Source: Eucommia ulmoides
Taxonomy: Eukaryota > Streptophyta > Magnoliopsida > Garryales > Eucommiaceae
Reading direction: 5' to 3'
NCBI GenBank assembly: GCA_016647705.1
Contig: CM028330.1
Location: forward strand, 53,060,897 to 53,124,896
DNA: 64,000 nucleotides
The notes under the pieces are model-generated. The model ran no database searches. It was not told the origin of the DNA and worked only from the letters and a program-made list of their open reading frames with translations. Positions 47,118 through 58,354 of the stretch are shown in pieces. A program made the position numbers and the translations under genes. Position 1 is the first letter of the stretch. Each line of letters begins with the position of its first letter.

Positions 47118-48211
47118 TTAATCCGAGGAATAACTCAATAGATTAAGGAAATTGAAAATGGCTCTTAGATCAATTTTTGGGAATAGAACACAATTGTTCT
47201 CTCTCTCTCTCTCTCTCATTGTCGATGGCAGTGGTCTGTTGGTGGCGTCGGAAGAAGGTGGGTGGTGGCAGTAATGATGTGAGATAATTAGCGAAGAAGA
47301 CAAACAACGGTAAAGAAAAAAAATGAATATATATATATATATTTATCTTTAATTGCGTCTAATTTAACAGCCATTGAAAGTAAAACACTCAAAATTTTTG
47401 GAGCGTATAGAAATTGATCAATATTTAGAGGATCAAAAATAAAATTTACCCTATTTATTTTAATTAATCCTAAATGACTGGATCAAGTTAAGCCGGGCTC
47501 AAAATAAAAACTTAACCCATAGGCCACCCTTGAAAAAATTGGTGGGACTAACACTCAAGCCCTAGGCCCTAGCTTGCCTTTGGACGTAAACTCTAAGTCC
47601 AATCCCTAAAAAATGAGCAATGAACTAGACAAACCTCCAGACCCATGAATAACTTTACATGAAGAGATTAAAGGATTAAAATGATTAATTTGATAATATA
47701 ATATTTTTAAATGGTATAATTAATACAAAATAATTTACAAATTAACTAATTATAGATCAGTTCGACCAACCTGGCCTTAAAAGTTCAGTGCGAAGGTGGT
47801 TAGAAATCATGAAAGGAGATGGTAATGGGCCAACGGCGGTGGCTCCCCTCGCTAGGGCTGAGCAAGGGCGGCCGCACCCCCTCAAAATTTCAATAACACC
47901 CCCTATTTTATTTGCAAATTATATATAAGTATGCAAACTTTATATTGGCCCTAGTGAAAATAAATATTTTCTAAATTTTTAATATTGAAATGAGAAATAA
48001 AGTTGAATTGTTTTATGCATGGATTGGAGGAAAAGCCACTGCAGAGGATATGAGCCCATCAAAATTGGGCCTTTTGACTTGATCCAAAGACTTGGGCCAA
48101 TTTATTTGGATTGGGGCCTCATATCAAAAAGAGCCCAATTAAAAAAATCAATGTAAAAATATAATTAAATCTAGTCCAATTTAATGTGTGGGGACTCTTA
48201 TCTTTTTTTTT
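47118..48211. other. Intergenic DNA
   Basis: A word at about 47127-47148 repeats one at 32505-32526. There is a (CT)n run near 47197-47218. The stretch 47480-47640 is rich in GGCCC/GGGCC words and may be another LTR remnant. No gene is supported. Confidence 0.4.
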
Positions 48212-48335
48212 TTTTTTTTTTTTTAAGGTATATCCACTAGTGTCTCTACGCTCACACAGGGTCTGAGACTAATCTCGTTCGGAGTTTCGTAGCTACCCCT
48301 CTACCTTCTACCACAATGGGAGATCCAAATACTTT
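48212..48335 (-). mobile_element. SINE fragment (family T)
   Basis: The minus strand reads GAAACTCCGAACGAGATTAGTCTCA...GAGACACTAGTGGATATACC and ends in an A-run (the T-run at 48206-48223). This matches the 3' part of the SINE at 29530-29712. It is truncated at its 5' end. Confidence 0.6.
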
Positions 48336-48877
48336 GTTATATTTGTATACGATTATTCTCGGTATTCCTTGTTATACATCATGCATAAGCGTTCGGCTCG
48401 ATTATTTTGGACAAAAATGTCTGAACAAGATCTATGAGAAATAATGTAAGACCTAAATTTTTGCTGTGTATATTTTTAATTGCATTTTATAACATTCAAA
48501 AAGTATTTGAGTTTAGTATGTTATTTTGAAATTTCATTTTAAAATTTTTTAGGGGTCATTATGGTATTTAAAAATTTAGTTTTAAGAATTTTTGGATTTA
48601 ATATGTTAATTTTGATTTGATTCTATAAACTTTGGGGGCCAATTATTATTTTAAAATATAAATTTTAACTTGTGGGTCTAAATGATATTTTAGATAATTA
48701 AGAAGGGAAATTTATGTAATTTTTTTGTTTCATAAGGTGACAAAAAATTATATTTGCAAAGGATAAGAAATGAATGAAAAGAAATGTTGATTTTTGACAA
48801 TGGCATGGATTGGAAATTGGAATTGACAAGGTTGACAAAGATATTGAAAAAAAAAACCATATCGCTATATATATATA

Positions 48878-50023
48878 TGATTTATATCATTTTTTTATCG
48901 TAAATCAAATATCTACCTTATCATTTTACAAATATCAATCAACTCTTTTCATCATTTTTTTTACGTAAAAAAACATAAATACTCTTATGTTCTTTTTGAA
49001 AAAACTAATATTTTTATTTTTATAAAAATTCATTAGTATCCTTTATTTTTAAAATTATACATTTTACAATTAACTTCAAAATAATTTTATTCACCTTCCA
49101 CCCTATCTCACCCTCCCACCACCACTACCCCCGCCTCGCCTACCGCCACCGCCGGAGTTTATGAGCGAAATTTGGTAAAACTGAAAGTCACGATCATTGA
49201 AGAGAGAGAGGCGGCAAAAATCCGCTATAGATTTGTGGCTCAAGCATAGATCCACCATAGCGCTTGGATCCCCTCCACATCAAATTCAGATCCACTTTCT
49301 TTGTTCTCAGACTCAAACTCAGGTACATCATCGCCTCCTTCTCCAATAAGTGAGCTAGTCCTAGGATGTGTTCGATCTCGTGCGCCACCGCCAATTCCAA
49401 GTCGACGGCGACCTTTGACGACTCTGATTCGAGGTCCGCTTCCCACGTCTCCGTTGCATCAAAGTGTAACCTCCCGTTCTCTGGCGAAAAAATGTGTACT
49501 AACACCCCCACCACCCCGTCGAACAGTTCCCCATCGCCGTGGTCACCGCTCACGGCGCAGATCCGCGCCATGGATCTATGTTGCGAGCACAAATCAGCCA
49601 TGGATCTATGCACTGATCCATCTCCATGGCGGAGAGAGAGAGAGAGAGAAAAAAAAAAAATTAGTGGTGGAGTGAGAGAGGGAGGAGATGAAGAAGGTGA
49701 AGGGTTGCTTCAATTTTATTTATTTTTTTGTTAAAGAAAGGGGATCAAAAAAATATTTATTTTTTTAAAATGAGGATGTTGGTGTAAAAAAATAAAAGAT
49801 GAAAAAATGTATAACAAATTTAAATGGTTATTTATGTATTTTAATTTTTAAATAGTTAAGGGTAAAATTGTCATTATAATAAAATATTTATTAATTTTTT
49901 ATTTATAAAGGAGGTAAGTGGTTTTTGATCAAAATGATAAGGAGATTGACTGATATTTATAAAATGATAGGAGAGATATTTGGTTTAGGACAAAATGACA
50001 GGAGAGGTATGTAGTATAAACCC
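48878..50023. mobile_element. Mutator-like element carrying a metalloproteinase fragment (family A copy 2)
   Basis: Left arm (about 48878-49075) and right arm (about 49740-50023) are inverted. They share GATTTATATCA/GGTTTATACTAC at the tips, AAATATCTACCTTATCATTTT/AAATATCTCTCCTATCATTTT and AATATCAATCAA/AATATCAGTCAA. The arms recur at 150-1140 and 51830-52055. The interior holds a fragment of a plant matrix metalloproteinase gene on the minus strand, so it is a Pack-MULE-like element. It lies within an LTR. Outer duplications are masked by TA-rich sequence. Confidence 0.65.
49194..49613 (-). pseudogene. Captured plant matrix metalloproteinase (matrixin) fragment
   Basis: The frame contains FSPENGRLHFDATETWEADL and then AHEIEHILGLAH, the HExxHxxGxxH zinc site of matrixins with all three histidines and the catalytic Glu. 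EKEAMMY follows in place of the Met-turn, and then LRTKKVDL. Plant MMPs usually read FSP.NGRFHFDA, VAVHEIGHLLGLGHS, EAIMYP.I..RTKKV, DD(V/I)EGIQ.LYG. The matching tail DVEGIQALW lies in the next frame (near 49255-49280), so a frameshift separates them. No signal peptide or cysteine-switch propeptide is present. Only part of the catalytic domain was captured. It has no start of its own that fits the family and is best called a pseudogene fragment inside a Mutator-like element. Confidence 0.75.
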
Positions 50024-50172
50024 GTATATAGATATAGATATGGATATGTTTTCTTCCTCTATCATTCTATCTTTCTCTGTCGGTTTCTTCAACACTTCCA
50101 CCCTCCTTTTGTAAGTTTTTCTTCTCTCTCATCTATGTATATGCTTGTGTCTATATATATAACTATTAAAAC

Positions 50173-50179
<7 letters not shown>

Positions 50180-50221
<42 letters not shown>
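50180..50221. repeat. (AT)n microsatellite
   Basis: About 21 uninterrupted AT units in the right part of the solo LTR. Confidence 0.95.
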
Positions 50222-50225
<4 letters not shown>

Positions 50226-51459
50226 CACCTGCGCATGAAATATATATAGATGAATTCAAAAAATATAGTGGGTTTATATTCATGTATAAATATATTAAAT
50301 TTATGAATAATTCAATTTAAAGTAAAAAAATTATAAATTTGATTAAAATGATATTATTAGTATTTTGACTAGTAGATTTTACTGGGGTTAATTAGTTAAC
50401 ATTTTTCTGCAAATTAAACTATTAATTGATAAATTTTATAATTGTAGTAATAGAATTTTTGTTTGTACAATTGCATGCATTTTGTGGCATGTTAGATTTA
50501 TTAAGATAAATTTTTAGTTTAAACTTTTTCGTTGTTAGGTTTAAAGGCAACGTCAACTATGTTAATATTACGGCGATAGTGTAATAGTAGTGCAAATATC
50601 GAGGTGAGTGTATTATATTTTATGTAAATTGCCAAATGATATTTTCATACTAAATTATGAAAAAAAAAAAAAAAAGATTTATTAAAGTTGACAGTTTTAT
50701 AACTTTAGATAGATCGAGTAAAAAGTTGATTGTGGAAAGTGATTTTTATTATTATCCGACTATATCATAGTATGGTCCCGATAGAAGGGCATGTTCTGCA
50801 GGACGTTGTGTTGTAACTTAACAGGAGGGCAATGCCAGTAGGTGGTTGATATACATTGAAGTTGTTGTTACTGATGATGATCATAATGATGATTATCATT
50901 GTGATATGGTGGTTTATACCACTTGTTGACTCCCACCATTAGAGATATTGAATGACCCTAACATTAATGACAACATTAGATTACACAATTATACAAGTTA
51001 CGGTACCGTTATAACTCTCAATCGTGAAGTGAAATGATCATATGGTTAATATAGAAGTATGCGTGGAGTATTTTATTATATATCAAAGTAATTGGACCAG
51101 TTGATTTAAATGCGTTTGTTTTATTGTGATGATATATGCAGGATTTTATTTATGCTTAGTGTGCGGTTATATTTATATATTTTGAAAAGTGGTATATTTG
51201 ATAAATGTATTTAATCCATAAACTATTTTTATATTATGAAGATAATACACCAATAAAATATTTTGTCTCAGATACTCTGGTTAGAGATGAGCTCACTACT
51301 GACATTAGATAAAGTTAGTGGGTGGTTATTATTTTTATTATAGTGCCGCATCGGAAGCTTGGTGGTAGAGTGGTTTGTCTTTTATTTCTACTTTTTCGAA
51401 AAAATTAAAAAAGAAAAAATTGAGTGACGGTCTTGAAAAACCGAGTCGTTACAAATAAA

Positions 51460-51829
51460 TAATTTTTTGTTTATTTATTTATTTATTTATTTTGGGATTT
51501 AACAAAAATAAATAGTCAAAGCTTAGGGTTGGAAGATTGTTTTCTAAGACTACACTCCCTAATAAAGATCAACTTTTGGTCACTTTATTGGTCTTAACTA
51601 CTTTTTTTAGAAGTTCTATGAATATCTTTTTATTCTTCATTTTTATTAATTATTATACATATAATAAATTAAGATAATTTTTCTGATTTAAAAAGAATAA
51701 ATCAATAACATTGGATTATTAAAAAATTAAAAGAAAAATTTTGTTATAAAATTTCACACTTATTTTTAAGACGGTTAAATTAAATTATATTTTGTATTAT
51801 TTAATTTTTAGATTTAGATTTAGGTGCTT
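51460..51829. other. AT-rich intergenic DNA
   Basis: ACACTCCCTAATAAAGATCAACTTTTGG near 51551 may be a decayed left arm of the Mutator-like sequence that follows. Nothing else is supported. Confidence 0.35.
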
Positions 51830-52055
51830 TAGTAAAAGGCATTTGTTCATTTTAGTTTTTAATTATTTAGTTAATTTTTTAATTCTTAAGTGCAAAATTG
51901 TCATTAAAATTTTAATTTTAGTAAAAAAAAATTATGTAAAAGAGAGTTAAAATCAAATGGCCTTTGATCAAAGTAATAAGAGGTTGACTGATATTTAATG
52001 CATGACACGAGAAATTTATGATCAAGTGTTAAATAATAAGAGATGTAAGTGATAA
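51830..52055. mobile_element. Arm of a family A Mutator-like element
   Basis: TTAAGTGCAAAATTGTCATT, then TTTGATCAAAGTAATAAGAGG, then TTGACTGATATTTAATGCATGA matches the right arm at 49855-49965 in order and spacing. The left arm is not clear. Confidence 0.55.
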
Positions 52056-52179
52056 AAATTTTAATATAAATATAATTAAGTAAGGTGATTAATTAACTTT
52101 TGTAATTTTATATTATTTAAAAATAATTTGATAAATAATATTAAAGTGAGCCTTTCAGCTCAAAACGTTGCGATCTATA

Positions 52180-52380
52180 TATTTTTTAGTTAGACGGTAA
52201 GGTGTTCTGGGTCAACTTTATACGCACTTCAACTAATTACTTCCTTGAGCGATCTTAAGGGCACTCTTTTTTACATTGGTCTGGTGTATTCAGAATTTTA
52301 CTCTTATAGTGTTTTTCAGAAAAATCGAATACTGATAAATGAAAAAAATGATATTTTCTCTTACCAACTAGACCGAAAAT
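52180..52380 (-). mobile_element. SINE copy 3 of family S
   Basis: On the minus strand it contains GGTCTAGTTGGTAAGAGAAA at the 5' end (A-box region), a B-box-like segment, ACACTATAAGAGTAAAATTC and GATCGCTCAAGGAAGTAATT. It ends near ACCTTACCGTC and an A-run. Confidence 0.6.
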
Positions 52381-52607
52381 GGGGAAAGTGTGAAATGAAG
52401 ATGTATTTAGTGTGAAATATGGTATATGGGGACATGACAACATGAAATTGAGAATGATGGAACATAGAAGGACAATTTTGATTAATATGTCCCCACTATA
52501 TAATTCAATTGCTCTTCAACAAAATTTCATAGATAGAGACTATGTGAGAGATAGTGAGGGACCAATTTTAGAAGAATATCTTTCCAAGAGAGAGAATTTT
52601 AGGTGAT

Positions 52608-53028
52608 GTTTGGTTATTGCTTCTGTTTTTAAGTTTTTTTGAATAAATTGGGGGTGAGAACACTTTTTCTATGCTATACATGTTTCGTAATCATCATTGT
52701 GTCGAAATTGTGTCTTGTAATTTATGAGAACTGAAACGAAAAATACGTTTGGTTGTAACATTTTTTTTTTTTTTTTAAATATATGGCGGCCGACGTGTTG
52801 GGGATGGTCGACGTGGAGGTGGTGTGAATAGTTCTGTAAGAACGAATAAGAATTAATATTTTTTTGTTTTATCAAATTTTTTGAAAAAAATCAGAAAATA
52901 ATCACAAATTACTTATAAAATTTCGGAAACAAAAACGTGTTTATTAAACGTGTTTCCACACATTAATCTTAAATTTTTGAGAGCGGGAACAAGAATAAAA
53001 AAACATAAATAGTAACCATAGGTGAATT
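52608..53028. mobile_element. MITE of the GTTTGGTTAxTG family
   Basis: Left AGGTGATGTTTGGTTATTGC and the complement of the right end TTCACCTATGGTTACTATTT form an imperfect inverted pair. The interior shares TTTATGAGAACTGAAACGAA and AAACGTGTTTCCACACATTAATC with the element at 59350-59770. Non-coding. Confidence 0.55.
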
Positions 53029-53065
53029 AAGCTTGAATTAGAAGAATATAGACATACTCAAGAAG

Positions 53066-53268
53066 TGTTAGTTTGGTTGGTAAGAAGAGATATCATTTTT
53101 TTTTGTCAATTAAGATTCGACTCTCCTATTAAACACTCAAGAAATTAATTCTTAAATTTAATCATGAATGCACCAGATCTATGTAAGGGAGTATATCCTT
53201 AAAATCGTCCGGTGTGATGATTAATCGAGGTCAATATAAATTGATCCAGAAGGTTAAAAAAAAAAAAT
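53066..53268 (+). mobile_element. SINE copy 4 of family S (best preserved)
   Basis: It starts GTTAGTTTGGTTGGTAAGAAG (A-box region) and has a B-box-like AGATTCGACTCTCC about 45 bp later. AATCATGAATGCACCAGATC, GAGTATATCCTTAAAATCGT and TGATTAATCGAGGTCAATAT follow, and it ends in a 12-A tail. About 200 bp. It defines family S in this window. Confidence 0.7.
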
Positions 53269-53442
53269 AACTTGACTTCTAGAGAGCAATTTCAAAAGCT
53301 AGAGAGAGAGAGACCACAAGAATAAATTCTAGAGTGGGCAATGTCAAAAGCTAGAGAGAGAAAAAGAGAGCAATTTTAGAAGAACCACATCCAGAGAGCA
53401 ATTTTAAGAGAGAGAGACTGCAATTTTATAGGAAAAACTTCC

Positions 53443-53473
<31 letters not shown>

Positions 53474-53509
53474 CTGGATTTTAAAATTGTAGAGAGGGAG
53501 AGAGCGGAG
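53269..53509 (+). promoter_or_regulatory. GA-rich 5' flank of the USO1-like gene
   Basis: Repeated AGAGAGAGA tracts (up to about 24 bp near 53446-53471) alternate with short CAATTTTA words. Such purine tracts are common in 5' leaders and promoters of plant genes (GAGA-type). No clear TATA box can be assigned, so the transcription start is unknown. Confidence 0.4.
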
Positions 53510-56500
53510 ATGAAAAGTGGAGAAAGAAGTGGGGAAGAGCCAGCAGAAAAGCGAGAGAATTTGGGCGAAAAGTTGAGGAGAGAGAGAGTGTTGCTGGGTA
53601 AAAGAGGGGGACAATCCACTCCATCACTACCCCCATGGCGTCTCCAATTACATCATAATTCCTCTCCTCCTCCTCCTCCTCCCTCTCTCCCCTCCGTCTC
53701 CGCCAGAAAATTGGCCGCAACCCTCTGGGAGCTCCACCACTACAATCTCCCCCTCTCCAAAATGAACCACGGCCACCGCCGCCACCACCACCATCACCGG
53801 CTCCAGCAGCATCGCCATCTTTACAAGGACAAGGGACTCGACGGCGACGGCGACGGCCCTGATCCTTCCACCCACTTCCCTGACCAGGTACAAAAACCCT
53901 CAAAACCCTTCTTCTTCCATGAATTTTTTTTCTTTTTTTTTCTGGGTATTGATTTATTTCGCATTTGGTGATTTGGGTCTGAAAATTTAGTGGATTTTAG
54001 CTAATGTTATCATCTGGGTCTAGATTATATAAGCAATTAATTGAATTGAATTGAGTTGAGACTGTTTATGATTTATGCCTCTCATTAAGACACAAATTGG
54101 TACAAATGGATCCTATGTCTTGCTGTTTATTACAGCCTTGGAGTTATTGCAGTCCCCAGTTGTCTTTTGTCTTTCTCAAGTGGGCAATGGGATGTTTTGT
54201 TCTCATTATTTTTGAGTTTTTTTTTTCTTTCCCTTAAAATTGTTCTATTTCTCTTAATAATCACAAGCCTGTTCTTGATTAATATAATTATTTAGGTCAT
54301 ATTTAACAATTGTTTTTGTTTGGTTCTAGTAAAATTAGTATATTCCCCTCACACACCGGGTCAAACCCTCAACCAGTCTCTTCCCCTTTGTGCCTATTAG
54401 GCCAGAGTTGTTGTAATTTGGGCTAGATGTGACTTTCTCTCACACTTATAATCTGACCACCGGCCATTCCACTTCCAATGTGGGATAAACCCAACAGGAA
54501 AAACACGTTTCTGTTTCTATAACAGAAATTTGGTTTGTTTTTCTGGGATTTTGGGGCACTTTAGGGCCTGTTTGGTTTGCTGTTTGTTGTTAAAACTATT
54601 ATTCAAAAACTCTATTTTCACACTATGTTTGGATTGAGAGAATGGAAACAAGATAAAGAGATTACATTTTAAATAAATGAGAGAAAAATAGTAACTTTTC
54701 CTTCGAGATCTTGTTTGGTAAGAAAGTATAATTGCTATAGCCGAAACGACTATTATGCCCTATTTCAAAAGGAAAAAAAGAAGACGACGCCAAGGGCTTT
54801 TTGGTCATTACATTTCTTTTCTCTCGATTTCTCTCCTATTCTCGTCATTTTCTCTTTTCCTTTCCCCCTTAAAATTAGCAAACAAGGGATATAATGAGAA
54901 ACCCTAAATTTTTCTCTTCTCAATCCAAATGGATAAATTTTTAACAAAAAACTGTTTTCAGATCACAAACCAAACAGAGCAATTAACGAATTCTATAGAA
55001 CGTTATAGGTGAATTCAACTGTTTTGAAGAATAGAATGTAGTATTCTGAAATGGAGTTTTTTTTTTTTTTTTTTGGTGGGGGGGGGGGATCTCGTTGATT
55101 TAACGTTTAGCCGGATAAAAGTTGCAAGTTGCATAGAAATAATAGTGATTTGAATGCTAGGTTTGTATATGTGTTTGGGGAATAGACCGTTATAGTTGAA
55201 TTCCAATATTATAATGAATTAAATATTGTTGTTCCAATATTTTTTTTTTTTTTAAGCTCATTTTTTTTTTTGTGAAATCTCTTTGATTGAACGTTTAGCC
55301 GGATAGCGCAAGTAGTTTGAGGAGGCATGTAGCTGCATCACTGATGATGCAGCGTCATCGATCAGCTGAAAGGAGCAATCATGCCATACAACCTGCGTCT
55401 CCGGCAAGTTATGAAAGTTCTATGGAGGTATACATGATCTTTAACAATGGCAGGTCCAGAAAATTTGTTCAGGGGGAATTAATTTTTTTTAGAGGGTCTA
55501 CTGAATATTTCTGTAAATTAGAGGGGGTTTAAGTAAAATTTTAAGGGTTTTAATTGATTTTTTCTAAAAATATAGGGGCTTAAGCAATAATCATTATTCT
55601 AATTCCATGATATGGCCTCCCCGGTGCGATTTGTTCAAAACGATGGGAGTCAATGTGTAATTATATGACGTTGTAGAAAATTACACATGAAACTCCAAAA
55701 CTTACACTCAACCCCCTCAAAATGGTAAAATCATTTTGTCAATTTTAATTATGGAAAATGTATTTGACTAAACAATGAAACATGTCCCAATTTTCCTTTC
55801 TCATTTTTCCTGTTTTTTTTCCGGCCAAACACGTCTCCTCGTTTTGCAGATGGCGCCTTATAATCCCGCTGTTACCCCTACAAGTTCTGTAGAATTCAAA
55901 GGAAGAATAGGCGAAACAAGTTATAGCCTCAAGACATCTACGGAGCTTCTAAAAGTACTAAATAGGATATGGAGCCTCGAAGAGCAACACGCTGCCAATA
56001 TAAGCCTAGTTAAAGCCATGAAAAAAGAGCTAGATCACGCCCGAGCCAAAATCAAAGAGTTAATCCGAGAACAACAATCAGATAGGCACGAAATCGATGA
56101 ATTAATGAAGAGAATTTCAGAGGGTAAATTAATTAGGAAGAGCAAAGAGCAAGATCGAATCAATTCCGCTGTTCAATCCGCTAGGGATGAGCTCGAAGAA
56201 GAACGGAGGTTGAGGAAACGATCGGAGACGCTTCATAGGAAATTGGCACGCGAACTTCAAGGGGTAAAATCGTCATTTTCTAGCGCAATGAAAGAGATTG
56301 AAATTGAGAGAAAATCGCGGGTTCTATTGGAGGATCTTTGCGATGAGTTTGCTTGGGGAATTAGGGATTACGAGCAAGAATTGCATGGTTTGAGGCAAAA
56401 ATCGGAGAAAAACCGGGCCCGCAACGACGATCGTATGATTCTTCATATATCTGAATCATGGCTTGATCAAAGAATGCAAATGAAAGCCGAAAATGAGAGC

Positions 56501-57235
56501 GGTTTAAGAGGAAGAGACTCGGTGGTGGAGAACTTGAGGTCAGAAATTGAAGGTTTTCTTCAAGCTAAACAAAGGGTTGGTTATAAAATTAATGATAATG
56601 CTTTTCGAAGGAGTTCTTTAGAATCAATCCCGTTGAATTTAACTGTTAGTGCCCCTCGAAATGATGATGACGACGACGACGATGATTCAGACGACGATTC
56701 TCGTTGTTTTGAGATAAACAAAAAAATGGATGAATCTGAAGAAGCCCAAATCGATAAATTGGTGAATTTCGTTCATTCGAAGAAAAAAATCGGATCTTTT
56801 GAACGGGTCAAAGAATTAAGCCCGACCCGTTTGCAGGTGAAGTTTGAAGAACAAATGGCGCTTGTTGATGATGATAAACAACAGTTGAATTCAACTGAAA
56901 AAAATCCAATTGAGAATGAGATCACCATTTCGAGAAAATCCGAAATTTGTGAAGAAGATGAGGAAGATGACGGTTTGGAAACAAAGAAGAAGGGTAATTT
57001 TGGAATTGCTTCTTCTTGCGGTACCTCTGCTTGGAGGAGTTGCGCTAGTCCAGTTCGTCAATGGACTTCGAGACTCCCTTCGCAGGATCTTGACACTTGT
57101 CACGCATCTGAGTCGTCGTCTAAATTACCTCCTCCGGATTTAAAGCAGGATACATTGAAATCGAAGCTGATTGAAGCAAGAACAAGAGGTCAGAAGGCAC
57201 GTTCGCGTTTAAAACCGTCTAAAATTTCGTTTTAA
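53510..57235 (+). CDS. Coiled-coil protein of the At5g41620 / USO1-like family
   Basis: Three exons: 53510-53887, 55299-55427 and 55850-57235, joined in phase 0 by CAG|GTACAA, TTTAG|CCG, GAG|GTATAC and TTGCAG|ATG. The 630-residue product has nearly the length I recall for Arabidopsis At5g41620 (about 620), annotated there only as 'intracellular protein transport USO1-like'. Residues 1-126 are basic, with a poly-Pro run, RKLAATLWEL and a His run. Residues 127-169 hold the family block LRRHVAASLM...SPASYESSME. Residues about 200-410 form a long coiled coil containing CDEFAWGIRDYEQEL. An acidic Asp run lies at 440-452, and the C-terminus is basic (SRLKPSKISF). The function is not known; the USO1 label reflects only coiled-coil similarity. 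Intron 1 (1,411 bp) holds a TRIM-like piece and a MITE. The gene appears intact. Confidence 0.88.
54345..54510 (-). mobile_element. TRIM-like fragment in intron 1
   Basis: The minus strand reads TGTTGGGTTTATCCCACATT (LTR-start-like), then CAGATTATAAGTGTGAGAGA, AACAACTCTGGCCTAATAGG and GGTTGAGGGTTTGACCC. The same words occur at 21600-21770 on the plus strand. A miniature, non-coding LTR relic. Confidence 0.5.
54565..54980. mobile_element. MITE in intron 1
   Basis: Left GGGCCTGTTTGGTTTGCTGT and the complement of the right end TTGCTCTGTTTGGTTTGTGA form an inverted pair about 400 bp apart. TTA lies close to both ends. Non-coding, AT-rich. Harbinger or hAT origin cannot be separated by eye. Confidence 0.5.
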
Positions 57236-57493
57236 AGTTGCATGATTTTTGGTTGCATCGAGGATGAATAAGTGCTTATTGAGATTTGATCGGAAGAAGG
57301 AGTTTTTGACTCGGCATTTGTGTTTTTTTTGTGAATTTCCTCAGGTAATTTACTACTTTATTAATGGTTTCTTTATCTAATTTGATTTTTAATTTTCACA
57401 TAATTTTAGTTTATTTAACTAAAAAAGTGAGTTAAAAAAAAATATTACGTTTTCATGAATCATAAATTTCCCGACGTACATATTGATATGTTA

Positions 57494-57566
57494 GGTAGCG
57501 TTTGGTTTCATGGAATTTTACATGCGTTTGTTGTCCAACTTTAATTTTTTAATACCAAACGCTGCC
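57494..57566. mobile_element. 73-bp mini-MITE with TTA duplication
   Basis: GGTAGCGTTTGGTTTC on the left and the complement of the right end GGCAGCGTTTGGTATT are inverted. TTA flanks both sides (57491-57493 and 57567-57569). With only about 40 bp between the ends, it is an extreme deletion product of a PIF/Harbinger MITE. It lies about 260 bp beyond the stop codon of the USO1-like gene. Confidence 0.75.
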
Positions 57567-57604
57567 TTAGGTTATTTCATGTTGTAGGAGTACAATAGCT
57601 TATT

Positions 57605-58018
57605 TTATAGGGTTCAAATGTTGAATTCAAGTTTTTTTTGAATGTATCGATGAACAATATTTCCCACACGATGAACGATGAACTTGAACGATGAATGTTA
57701 TACATATAATACGCCGCATTTGAAGAAATGCATTGCTCTGTTTTTACTGTTCAAATGTTGAATTCAACTCTTTTTTTTTCTATGTATAGATGAACAATAT
57801 TTCCCAAACGACGCACGATGAACTTGAACGTTGAATGTTATGCATATAATATCCTGCATTTGAAGAAAGGCATTGCTCTGTTATATTGTTCAAATGTTGA
57901 ATTCAACTTTTTTTTTTGTTTCTCTATATATAGATGAACAATGTTCCCCGCATGATGAAATCGAAGATGAATGTTATACATACGAAATGCTACATTTGAA
58001 GAAAGGAATTGCTCTGAC
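57605..58018 (+). repeat. Three tandem copies of a 130-140 bp unit
   Basis: Each unit reads GTTCAAATGTTGAATTCAA, a T-run, GATGAACAATATTTCCC, GATGAATGTTATACATA and GCATTTGAAGAAAGGCATTGCTCTG. Copies start at about 57610, 57748 and 57888. They lie 0.4-0.8 kb after the USO1-like stop codon, so they could be within or just after its 3' UTR. Confidence 0.85.
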
Positions 58019-58354
58019 CTTATGAACCAAAACGTGATTTCTGAATGAAGTTTCAACGTTCAAAGTTCAACCAAGATTCTGTGTATATGTATATGCCTGT
58101 AACGTATAAGCAGATTTCCTCTGATTTGGGTTTTCGATTTCTATGTACAATTAGTGGTTTCTCTTCCCCCTTTTTTTGTAAAATTATACTCTTTTCCACG
58201 CTCGAATTTTCAAATCATCGGTTTTGTTATAGGGTTTTGAAGCTTACTTGTGTGTCTGAATTCCTTCAAATACAGTGGTCACGGACTTTACAAAATAGAG
58301 CAAATCGGTGGAGGTTTTCCCCCGACATTGCTTATTTGATTCTTAAGTTAGTAA

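Larger units (their letters stand above)
48445..51453 (+). mobile_element. Solo LTR (TGTAAGACC family), split by a Mutator-like element
   Basis: It starts TGTAAGACCTAAATTTT and ends CGAGTCGTTACA. A perfect duplication AATAA lies outside (48440-48444 and 51454-51458). With the insert removed the LTR is about 1.9 kb. Landmarks shared with the split LTR 3350-13770: AAATATCGAGGTGAGTGTA, ACGGTACCGTTATAACTC and CTCACTACTGACATTAGA. An (AT)n run lies at about 50180-50221. No internal domain survives. Confidence 0.8.

Noticed and set aside
49194-49613. Working metalloproteinase gene
   Set aside because: No signal peptide or propeptide, frameshift before the family's C-terminal block, and location inside a Mutator-like element nested in an LTR.
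50089-50320. Ile/Tyr-rich open frames
   Set aside because: Translation of an (AT)n microsatellite in both directions.
53481-53903. Minus-strand Gly/Arg-rich open frames
   Set aside because: Antisense shadow of exon 1 of the USO1-like gene, caused by Pro/His-rich codons.
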